In this document: positions 41,557 to 48,938 of the stretch, piece by piece
Numbering within the stretch: position 1 is the stretch's first letter
Layout of the letters: each line of letters begins with the position of its first letter
DNA from: Victivallales bacterium
Lineage (GTDB): Bacteria; Verrucomicrobiota; Lentisphaeria; Oligosphaerales; Oligosphaeraceae
NCBI GenBank assembly: GCA_017554445.1
Contig: JAFZIJ010000172.1
Span: forward strand, 1-48,938
Direction: 5' to 3'
DNA: 48,938 nt
The notes under the pieces: model-generated
The model's input: only the letters and a program-made list of their open reading frames with translations
Database searches by the model: none
Told to the model about the DNA's origin: nothing
Position numbers and translations under genes: made by a program

Positions 41557-44500
41557 TGATGGTTTCTTGTTCTTCTGCACTTATATCATAGATGAAAAAG
41601 ACTTCTTCTTCTGATAATTCTTTGTCAACAACTGGTTTTATAATAGGAAGCTTAACCAAAGCATGTTTGTTGTACTGATATGCATGTCCACCGAGTTCAA
41701 TGCTTGAAAATATACGGCGATAGGCATACTCAAATAGCTTACTTGACAAAGTCGTTTGAAGCCATTTTGGAAATTTCGTAATAAGCATAAAACATGTCTT
41801 ATCAATAAAAACTCCTTGTTCGTCATAGGCAAAATATGCTCCTTGGGTAGTTTCTGGATATACGATTTTATGCTTAGTAAAATCCTCCATATAAGCACAG
41901 CTTCTGAGGTTGTATGGAGTATCTCCTTTGTCAGAACGTTTATAGATTTTATCCCAATATTGATCAAGATGATGCTTAACAGCAGGATATTCTTCAATAT
42001 TGATTCGTGGAATCCCTTTTTCTGGGATACCGTTATGGGTAGCTATCAGATACAGTCCAGCAAAGTTGTAGCCATACCGTTTGATATCCCTGCCACGAAG
42101 AATAGGTCGTATTATTTCGGCAGAACGTGGGTCTTGTTCAATCAACTCCTGACGCTTGTCTTCATTGATAATAAAGGCTTCATTACATCCAGTGAGAATT
42201 CCTCGGTTGATTTTGATATCCCAATCTTTGAGTGGCGTTCCAACTGCCTCGATTTTTCTTTTTATGGACTGTTCAATTGGATTGAGAATGACCCATGATT
42301 CACAGGTGGTGAATGTACAGTCAGTTCCGTTGTGTCGAACAAAACCGCTCAAATTATCTCGACAACCAGGTTTGGCGATACAAGAGAATGTCTCGCCTTT
42401 ATTCACATCTGTTTTGGCAAAAAGCAGAATATTGGTATCAACCGTCGCTGATTCGAAGATTCTCTGTCCTGCAAAGTCAATCAGCAATTCAGGATTGGTC
42501 TTGGTAGCAAGAAAAGATCGCATGGATTGTCCATATCCTGCACGCATCCATTTGTTCGATGTTATGAAGCACAGATGTCCATTGTCTTTAAGTAATTGCC
42601 ATCCTCTCTCATAGAATAGGCAATAGATGTCTCCCGTGCGTTCAAAGGTCTTAAAGCCTTCATTCTGGTAAAGATTGGCCAGTTTTCCCCCATCACCCTG
42701 CAACTGAATGTATGGTGGATTTCCAATGACGATGTCAAAACCGCCTTTGATTGCGAACATCCATTCGGGGTCGAAGAAATCTGCTGTGGCATTCAAGTCA
42801 GAGGATATCCAAGAAGATAATTTTCTTGCGATGTTTGTTTTCTCATCTACATTTACATCTTTCAATCTCTCCTTATCAATTAACATTTGAAAATGTCTAA
42901 TGTCACGATCAATAGCATCTCGTTTTTCTTTATTAGCATCAAAAGAAAGATATGGTTGTTGTGGTTCCGCAACTTCAAATAATGTTAGTTGTCGTGGTTT
43001 TGGAGCCATTGGTTGTAAATTAGGCTTTTCAACAGCAAGACGTTGGTTCTGAAGTTGTTCAATGAGTTTATTCCACATTGCAATTCGTTCTTGATCAGGT
43101 TGGCATGTAATCTCCACAAGCCTTGCATAAGTCAATTTTGCAAGTTCCTTCTCACGTGATTGGAGCTCCTTCTTGACTTTACGATTAGGGGGACAAATCA
43201 ACTTTTGGCTGATATCATATCTTTCAGCCTGATATTGCTTTAAGAGTTCATCGCCCATGTCCAATTCAAGCGATGTGGCTTTCTGTAGATTAATAAGCGT
43301 GTTGGCCGCCACAAAACGCGTTTCTAGATTAGGAAGTGGTGCGATATCAAAATTACGTTCAGGAGCATTTAAATCCGGAGTCTGTTCACAAATTAGCGAA
43401 ATGAAGAAACGCAACTTTGATATCTGAACGGCAATATTTTGGATATCAACACCATAGAGACACTTCTCAATCAGATGCATCTTGATGTTATATATATCTT
43501 TTTCACCCAATTTATCATCTGATAATTTGCATAAGATGATTACGATACGATTTAAAGCACCAACGGGAAAAGCACCAGAACCACAAGCAGGATCAAGAAT
43601 TCGCACATTGTAAAGCAATTCAGAAAATTCATTGCGTCTTGCTTTATCCTTTTCCAATGCTAACGGCAATTCTTCATCACATACAACACCTTCAATCAAA
43701 GATGATTCACATGTTGAATTAGTTTTCAAATAGGCAATAAGGCTTTCATTAACCATATAATCTACAATTTCACGTGGAGTATAGAAAGAACCCGAATCAT
43801 TACGCGCTGTCTGCTGGGTTTCTGGATTGTATGCGCCCAAGAGATTTTCAAATACCTTACCGAGAAGTTCAGGATCAAGGGCGACCGTTTGGTCTATAAC
43901 CGAATTCTCTTCAACCGTGAAGTTGTATCTTTCCAGTAATGGGAAAATACCTTTTTCAGCATCAAAGAAGAGACAATTCGGAAGCTTTGCCGCGACACTC
44001 TTTTTTCTGCTGAAGCCATCCACATAGACGGCTGGGGTATTAGGTGCCTCATCCTTTCTATCCAAACACTCAAAAAGACCTCCATTTAGATATGGAATAC
44101 GTGAGAACAACGCCTTGATTTCTGATTCCTCACAATCAAATTCATCTGCATAACGGTATAGGGCGGATACACCGTGGTCACTTTGGGCAGCTGGCCAACT
44201 CTTTGCAAATGCCCTTTCTCCAATTTCACGATTTAATGTAGCGAAAAAAAGATTCTGCAAAATGCAACGATAGTAGTTGTGCTGCGTAGTACTGTTTGGG
44301 CTAAAATCCTTCAAATGTTTCGTGACTTCATCCGCCTTAAAAAGTCCATCGGGAACAAGTCCCTTTTGTTTGATGAACCAGACGAAAATCAACCTGGTAA
44401 TGAGGCGGATGAGATGTTCCTGCAAAGCTTGTTTTGGATCATCCGTATTTTCTAGATTTGGGTAGAAAACGCCGCTCTCAGCAGAAGCAGCCCATTGGAA

Positions 44501-45061
44501 CCAATCAAACAACTCATGGTAGAACTGCTTGGTCAACGCCTCCACGGAGAAAGCTTCTTCAACATCTGCAAGAGTTGCATTAACAATATCATGCAAGCGG
44601 CTAAAACGTTGCTGGGCTGTTCGACAATGTTTGCCAGGTCCTAAAATGTATGTATATCGTTTTGCATTCGTCCGTTCCTTGACTATTTCACCAATTTCAT
44701 TAAAATGGACGCTTTTGCGAGCAAAAGTGAAGCGGTAGGAATCATTGGTGTCAGAATGGAATATACCGATGGCGGCATCATATTGGCCTGCCGTCAACCA
44801 CTTGGCTAGTACATTATTCAAGGCCACACGATTTCTCTTCAAATCAACTTTATTGTTGACATCGACATCAAAGAAGAGCAGTTTCTCTCCATGAAGCTCT
44901 ACTTCACCTACTTGGCGCATCCGATCGATCAAATCACTATTTTCCTCAATCTGCGAGGGAATTTGGAATAGCTTGCATTTAGGAAAAAGATAGTTATAAA
45001 CTATCTGCCAGTTATCCAAAGAATATTTGCTTTGGAGTATATTTGTAAGATCAATGGACAT
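41537..45061 (-). CDS. Large Eco57I/PglX-like N6-adenine DNA methyltransferase with variable C-terminal recognition domain
   Basis: A 1174-aa protein. The catalytic core has motif I ILDPACGSGAFPVGAL near residue 495, the upstream helix GSFYTPREIVDYMV near 440, and motif IV IVIGNPPYIQ near 780, together defining an N6-adenine methyltransferase of the N6_Mtase/Eco57I type. The N-terminal 400 residues resemble those of BREX PglX/type IIG enzymes; I see no certain PD-(D/E)XK nuclease motif. From residue 904 (SGFVRHNGT) to the end lies a TaqI-like target recognition domain, duplicated in inverted orientation downstream. AGGAAA lies 6 bp before the ATG. It begins 28 bp after the PLD-helicase gene, in one operon with it. 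Role: modification and possibly restriction of DNA. Confidence 0.9.
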   Translation of the reverse strand: MSIDLTNILQSKYSLDNWQIVYNYLFPKCKLFQIPSQIEENSDLIDRMRQVGEVELHGEKLLFFDVDVNNKVDLKRNRVALNNVLAKWLTAGQYDAAIGIFHSDTNDSYRFTFARKSVHFNEIGEIVKERTNAKRYTYILGPGKHCRTAQQRFSRLHDIVNATLADVEEAFSVEALTKQFYHELFDWFQWAASAESGVFYPNLENTDDPKQALQEHLIRLITRLIFVWFIKQKGLVPDGLFKADEVTKHLKDFSPNSTTQHNYYRCILQNLFFATLNREIGERAFAKSWPAAQSDHGVSALYRYADEFDCEESEIKALFSRIPYLNGGLFECLDRKDEAPNTPAVYVDGFSRKKSVAAKLPNCLFFDAEKGIFPLLERYNFTVEENSVIDQTVALDPELLGKVFENLLGAYNPETQQTARNDSGSFYTPREIVDYMVNESLIAYLKTNSTCESSLIEGVVCDEELPLALEKDKARRNEFSELLYNVRILDPACGSGAFPVGALNRIVIILCKLSDDKLGEKDIYNIKMHLIEKCLYGVDIQNIAVQISKLRFFISLICEQTPDLNAPERNFDIAPLPNLETRFVAANTLINLQKATSLELDMGDELLKQYQAERYDISQKLICPPNRKVKKELQSREKELAKLTYARLVEITCQPDQERIAMWNKLIEQLQNQRLAVEKPNLQPMAPKPRQLTLFEVAEPQQPYLSFDANKEKRDAIDRDIRHFQMLIDKERLKDVNVDEKTNIARKLSSWISSDLNATADFFDPEWMFAIKGGFDIVIGNPPYIQLQGDGGKLANLYQNEGFKTFERTGDIYCLFYERGWQLLKDNGHLCFITSNKWMRAGYGQSMRSFLATKTNPELLIDFAGQRIFESATVDTNILLFAKTDVNKGETFSCIAKPGCRDNLSGFVRHNGTDCTFTTCESWVILNPIEQSIKRKIEAVGTPLKDWDIKINRGILTGCNEAFIINEDKRQELIEQDPRSAEIIRPILRGRDIKRYGYNFAGLYLIATHNGIPEKGIPRINIEEYPAVKHHLDQYWDKIYKRSDKGDTPYNLRSCAYMEDFTKHKIVYPETTQGAYFAYDEQGVFIDKTCFMLITKFPKWLQTTLSSKLFEYAYRRIFSSIELGGHAYQYNKHALVKLPIIKPVVDKELSEEEVFFIYDISAEEQETIINFDSQ
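42072..42349 (-). repeat. 278-bp inverted repeat, right arm (inside the methyltransferase gene)
   Basis: Reverse-complement partner of 40223-40500, encoding residues from about 904 to 996 of the methyltransferase. Inversion between the arms would keep the reading frame, because both arms have equal length and phase, and would exchange the downstream recognition region. Confidence 0.9.
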
Positions 45062-45089
45062 GGCTTGTTTCCTATATGGCTGATTAGGG

Positions 45090-48000
45090 CTATTCTTTCA
45101 TGACAAAGGTTTCAGAGATGATAATCTCAGGTCTGCCACCACTTTCGGTTGCTTCAACCTTTTGTATTTCTTCATCATTGTTTGCATCAATGTACTTAGT
45201 AATAATGTGCATCAGTGTTGGAAGATTTTCAACTGGCTTCAGTTTGTTTTTTGCAATCTTGATGATTTCTTTGTAAAGTTTCACATATTTCTGTTGCCTG
45301 ATTGCATCTTTGGCTTTGTCAATCAATTTTTGTTCAGCATCATTAACAAATGGAAGAGTCGAAAATGCTGCAAGAAAATTCAAGGCCTGCTTCTGTTGAG
45401 GCATAAGCACATTGGACACAGCCTGCATCTTGCTTGCTGCTTCCAAATGCTTTTGTTCAAAACTATTAAGAAAACTCTCAATATGCGTATAATGACATTC
45501 TGGTATTTCACGTCTTTTTTCTTCTTCTGGGCATCGCAATAACTTTACTGCCTCTAAAAAACTGATCACCTTCGGTTCGCCATCTCGTGACACGGCAAAA
45601 AACAAATCTCGTTTTGCATTTTTCATGTAAGCGACTGTAGCCTCTGCCGGATACATGTCATGTGTCGTTTTATTTTCAGTACGCCCTGTTCTGATTTTCA
45701 ATGGCAGATCCGCTATCATCTTGAACCGTTCAGGATTCTCATCACGGAACTTACGGAGCCACAGGAGGATAGTTAGACGCTCATCCTGTTCCTCTGTATA
45801 ATTAGCATTGAACAAGCCGAAAGAACCAGGCTTTTCATCTTCAGGCGAATAAATCTGGCTGTCGCTTCCAAGAGCATGATGGAATGCAAGAAGTTTCAGA
45901 CTCGCCTTCTTCGCCAATTCAATTGTATCATCGACCTCCACTGTTGGGAAGAAATTGTAGATTGCAATGGATTTATTGGTTGAACCGATTCGGTTGATAC
46001 GACCTACACGTTGCATCAATCGAGTAGAATTCCAAGGTGTATCATAGTTGACAATCAGTCCAGCCCGATGAAGATTGACACCTTCAGCAAGGACTTCAGT
46101 ACTGATGATGATGTCGTAGTCATCCCTGCGATTCTCTTTGGGAATATTGGCATCAAAATTCTCTGAAATTGTCGCTTCTATGCTATCACGGTTACCCGCA
46201 TAAACAGCCAGTACACGACTATACCCATCCTCCTTAAGCCGATTATGGAGATATTTCGTAGTATCCTCTGCTTCAGAAAACACAACAACCTTGCCAGAAG
46301 GATTCGTCTTTTTATTTAGTAACGTTGTCTTTAATGACTTTAAAAATTCATCGTACTTTGGATCATCATCCACAATGGACCAATAGCCCCAAAGTTCTTC
46401 AAGAGCGGACTTGTCTTCATTCAATTTTTTTCTGAAATCATCTTCAAAATCATCAGCTTTGAAAAGAGCCGCAGAAGGATCATCTTCGTGTTTCTTCTCG
46501 AAGATAGCCATTAGTTTATCCGCTTCATCATTCATCACTAAATCCGTGACATTGACATCATGCAATATGAACACATGATTGTCATCCAACATCTTTAACA
46601 TGGCGTTCACACTGTCAAGAAAATGCCTCAACGATAGTTTAAAAGCATAGAAACTACTATCCAGGCGTTTGATGAGTATGTTCTTCATGATGACAGGAAG
46701 TTGCCTGGAAGCAATATCAGCTATATTGCTGTATCGACTCTTGGGTTCAGGTTTCAAATATCCAATAGCCATATAGCGACTATAGTTCAAACGCCGGTCG
46801 AGACATTCTAGCGTTTGGTCAAAGAGATAATCAAGATCTTTGTTCATTTTGTAAAACATCTGCACAGGCTGACGTGATTCAGGGAAGACAATGCCTTGAC
46901 TTTCAAGATCCCTTCGATACAATTCATTATTTAACAAATCAGCACGTGTCCTTCTGACGGTCAAAGGGAAAATAACATTGTTACGAAGTTCCTCATTGAT
47001 TTCTTGAATGATTGGTCTTGCAGCGTTAATATCAAGCTGGCGAGCGTCTCCATAACGTTTAATGAGCCTCTTGAAAAAATCATCCAGATTAGGAATATCC
47101 AAATCAGTATTACCGCCATCTTGGAATAGATATGTCTGACTTCGAATGTCAGCTGGACCATTATTCAGCGGTGTAGCGGAAATAAGAATAATTTTTTTGT
47201 GTTCAGGGGTCTGTCCTAGTATTCCACCTGCGGGGGTAGGAGATTTACAAAGTCTCTGAAGAACATCATATCCTTCTGAAGTAGCAGTTCTAAACTTATG
47301 AGCTTCATCAACAATGACCAAGTCATAACTCTTGAAACGACGCTCCTCCTTATGAATACTCCCATTGGTAATAATTTTACAAGTCTTCAGACCAAAATCA
47401 TCTACTGTGCTTTCCCATGACTTGTAAACTGCAGGAGGGCATATAACTAGTATTTTTGAAATATGTTCTGGGAAACCATTTCCATAGAAAAACTTTTTCG
47501 CTATCATCAATGCAACAACTGTCTTTCCGAGACCGACGACATCAGCCAAGAAGAAACCATTATATTTGCACAACTTATCATAGCCTTGATTAACAGCATC
47601 AATTTGGTAAGAAAGTTTCTTGTATTTTGAAGGCATGTCCACAGCATCTGGATTATAGTCAATACTTTTTCCAAAATAGGATGCCAGCATCTTCACATAC
47701 AATTCAAATGGTGTCACTTGATCATTCAAATGCGTTTTAGTCTTTAGTGTCTGTATTTGAACAGGTAGAATTGTAACGGCTTCATTCCATAGTTTCTCAA
47801 ATTCATCTGTGGCGAATTTAACATCATCATATTCATGGAGCTGCACATTGAACTCATAATTTGATGTCTCACTCGCACCAAGCCCTGCATCCGTCAAGTT
47901 TGACGATCCTGTAATGACACTGCCTTGGTGATGTTCAGTCCAGACTTTCGGACGGAAGATATAGATTTTTGCATGAAGTTTCCGAGTCTTGTGAGCTCGT

Positions 48001-48371
48001 ATCTCTATCTTGCCAGTCGCTACATCCTTGACAAAAAGGCAAATACCGTCCTCGATTTCTTTACTATAGTTACAGGTTGCGATATCTTCTCTCAAATTTG
48101 AAAGGGCTTCTTTGACGGTCGCTTCATCATCTCCCTTGAAAAGAAGCCCTTTTTCATTATACCTTGCAAGAATATAATCTGCATTAATCCCTACCAAAAT
48201 ACGGATATGTGGTACTTTTTCCAAATATGGACGTATAGCAAAATACCCAGATGAACGAAAGTACCCAACAAGAGCGTCGAAGAAATCTATATCGGGATTA
48301 TCCTGAAATACACCCTTGAATTTGTTCAAAAGAGTATTTTCACCATCATTTGTGAAGAATCTAGTTGCCAT
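45090..48371 (-). CDS. Phospholipase-D-like nuclease/SNF2-type helicase fusion
   Basis: A 1093-aa protein. The N-terminal 200 residues are a PLD-like module: GYFRSSGYFAIRPYLE, then KLHAKIYIFRP near residue 130 (HxK) and GSSNLTDAGLG near 155. A superfamily 2 helicase follows, with Walker A DVVGLGKT near 275, DEAH box VIVDEAHKFR near 350, motif III ILISATPLNN near 395, and motif VI RVGRINRIGS near 790. The C-terminal 250 residues are unrecognised. PLD-helicase fusions are recurrent in defence islands, where they act with methyltransferases. Here it heads a two-gene operon with the large methyltransferase. Because the methyltransferase has no clear nuclease, this PLD module is a candidate cleavage subunit (inference). 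Confidence 0.9.
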   Translation of the reverse strand: MATRFFTNDGENTLLNKFKGVFQDNPDIDFFDALVGYFRSSGYFAIRPYLEKVPHIRILVGINADYILARYNEKGLLFKGDDEATVKEALSNLREDIATCNYSKEIEDGICLFVKDVATGKIEIRAHKTRKLHAKIYIFRPKVWTEHHQGSVITGSSNLTDAGLGASETSNYEFNVQLHEYDDVKFATDEFEKLWNEAVTILPVQIQTLKTKTHLNDQVTPFELYVKMLASYFGKSIDYNPDAVDMPSKYKKLSYQIDAVNQGYDKLCKYNGFFLADVVGLGKTVVALMIAKKFFYGNGFPEHISKILVICPPAVYKSWESTVDDFGLKTCKIITNGSIHKEERRFKSYDLVIVDEAHKFRTATSEGYDVLQRLCKSPTPAGGILGQTPEHKKIILISATPLNNGPADIRSQTYLFQDGGNTDLDIPNLDDFFKRLIKRYGDARQLDINAARPIIQEINEELRNNVIFPLTVRRTRADLLNNELYRRDLESQGIVFPESRQPVQMFYKMNKDLDYLFDQTLECLDRRLNYSRYMAIGYLKPEPKSRYSNIADIASRQLPVIMKNILIKRLDSSFYAFKLSLRHFLDSVNAMLKMLDDNHVFILHDVNVTDLVMNDEADKLMAIFEKKHEDDPSAALFKADDFEDDFRKKLNEDKSALEELWGYWSIVDDDPKYDEFLKSLKTTLLNKKTNPSGKVVVFSEAEDTTKYLHNRLKEDGYSRVLAVYAGNRDSIEATISENFDANIPKENRRDDYDIIISTEVLAEGVNLHRAGLIVNYDTPWNSTRLMQRVGRINRIGSTNKSIAIYNFFPTVEVDDTIELAKKASLKLLAFHHALGSDSQIYSPEDEKPGSFGLFNANYTEEQDERLTILLWLRKFRDENPERFKMIADLPLKIRTGRTENKTTHDMYPAEATVAYMKNAKRDLFFAVSRDGEPKVISFLEAVKLLRCPEEEKRREIPECHYTHIESFLNSFEQKHLEAASKMQAVSNVLMPQQKQALNFLAAFSTLPFVNDAEQKLIDKAKDAIRQQKYVKLYKEIIKIAKNKLKPVENLPTLMHIITKYIDANNDEEIQKVEATESGGRPEIIISETFVMKE

Positions 48372-48938
48372 ACCATGCTCAAAATTTTAAATATTCATTT
48401 CATAACTACTTCCAAGTTACCTATTATATAGACAACCAAATGATTAATGCTATTCAAAGATGACTCAAAAGAAGAGAATTGATAATTCACTGGATATTAG
48501 AACCATGTCCTTGAAACATGCATTACTCTAACATCATTTCCCGTCTTTTCCAGCTCATTTCACAATTACCTATAAAAAAGATAGTGCAAGCACATTGTCT
48601 ACATGTAACAGTGAGAACTTATACGTTAAAGTTCCACACTGAAGACGATATTGAGCGGATATGTCCTTTTACTACAACTGTAGTTGGTAGTTATAATAAA
48701 TAATGCCTTTCAGATAAGTTATGTCCTTCGGGCAGTGGCGCGCTCCGCGCGCTATGGGAGAGGTGGGCTGTCTCACCGCCAGCTGCGCTCACTGCGTTCG
48801 CTTGCAAGCGGTTTTTATGTTGATTTCAAGCGACACGTTGAATTTTCTCTGTTATTTTTACTACATTAAAAAATTTCTTTTCTTGGCATGGGAAGCAGAG
48901 TCTTGAAGACTGTGGCATTCGTGAGGCTTTTGATCAGG
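48372..48938. other. Non-coding right end: promoter side, repeat, no gene
   Basis: I see no credible gene in 567 bp. Minus-strand TATAAT at 48423-48428, about 50 bp before the helicase start, is the best promoter candidate, though a good -35 is missing. The right copy of the island-flanking repeat lies at 48716-48763. It is followed by the palindrome CGCTTGCAAGCG (48799-48810) and a T5 run, a weak terminator-like element. A frame opening at 48888 runs off the window and cannot be judged. Confidence 0.5.
48716..48763 (+). repeat. Island-flanking inverted repeat, right copy
   Basis: 48 bp nearly identical to the minus strand of 39278-39325, with 22 identical central bases at 48729-48750. In opposite orientation to the left copy, it sits just outside the helicase-methyltransferase-recombinase genes. 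Confidence 0.85.

Noticed and set aside
48888..48938. Start of a further gene running off the right edge
   Set aside because: Only 17 codons, no ribosome binding site, and the sequence contains a small AGTCT-TGA-AGACT hairpin; not enough to call.

Overview
The window is a bacterial chromosome segment. The core (about 13-39 kb) is moderately GC-rich, while 7.4-12.9 kb and 39.5-48.4 kb are visibly AT-richer and accessory in character. A gut-type member of the PVC group (Lentisphaerota/Victivallales or a close relative) is my best guess. The grounds are a type III glutamine synthetase, GH99-like and beta-helix carbohydrate-active proteins, a Bacteroides-like PurF paralogue, and intergenic GC-hairpin repeats. 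This is inference from protein style only; no rRNA or other phylogenetic marker was used.

Layout. (1) 1-6.7 kb: a tandem-repeat tract, then a carbohydrate-active neighbourhood (GH71/99-like protein, GH28-like beta-helix protein, secreted two-domain pectate-lyase-fold protein, an unrecognised protein) plus a GNAT acetyltransferase. (2) 6.7-12.9 kb: accessory genes, namely an unknown protein, two APH-fold kinases, a CHAP-type amidase, an ECF-like sigma factor with a long C-terminal extension, and a DUF4160/DUF2442 pair. (3) 12.9-37.4 kb: a glutamine supercluster. Reading leftward from a central intergenic region are glnN-purF-carA-pyrG-carB, then a NifA/NtrC-family sigma-54 activator followed by hisH-hisF and guaA. 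Reading rightward are gltB-gltD-asnB-asnB. Eight glutamine amidotransferases, glutamine synthetase and a bacterial enhancer-binding protein lie together. The 476-bp divergent region between glnN and gltB carries a near-consensus sigma-54 (-24/-12) promoter on each strand. Between them is an array of dyad sites of the form TNACA-TTTTT-TGNNN, apparently the enhancers. (4) 37.5-39.0 kb: a secreted glycanase-like protein. (5) 39.0-48.9 kb: a defence-type island with a serine recombinase, a large Eco57I/PglX-like DNA methyltransferase, and a PLD-helicase fusion. Oppositely oriented silent copies of the methyltransferase target-recognition region share a 278-bp inverted repeat with the expressed gene.

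How it works together (inference). The supercluster looks like one nitrogen-responsive regulon that makes glutamine (GlnN), recycles it to glutamate (GltBD) and spends it on asparagine, purine, pyrimidine and histidine synthesis. The embedded activator would drive both divergent arms. The island looks like a restriction- or BREX-like barrier whose DNA specificity can be switched by recombinase-mediated inversion. These two systems are the strongest candidates for undescribed biology here.
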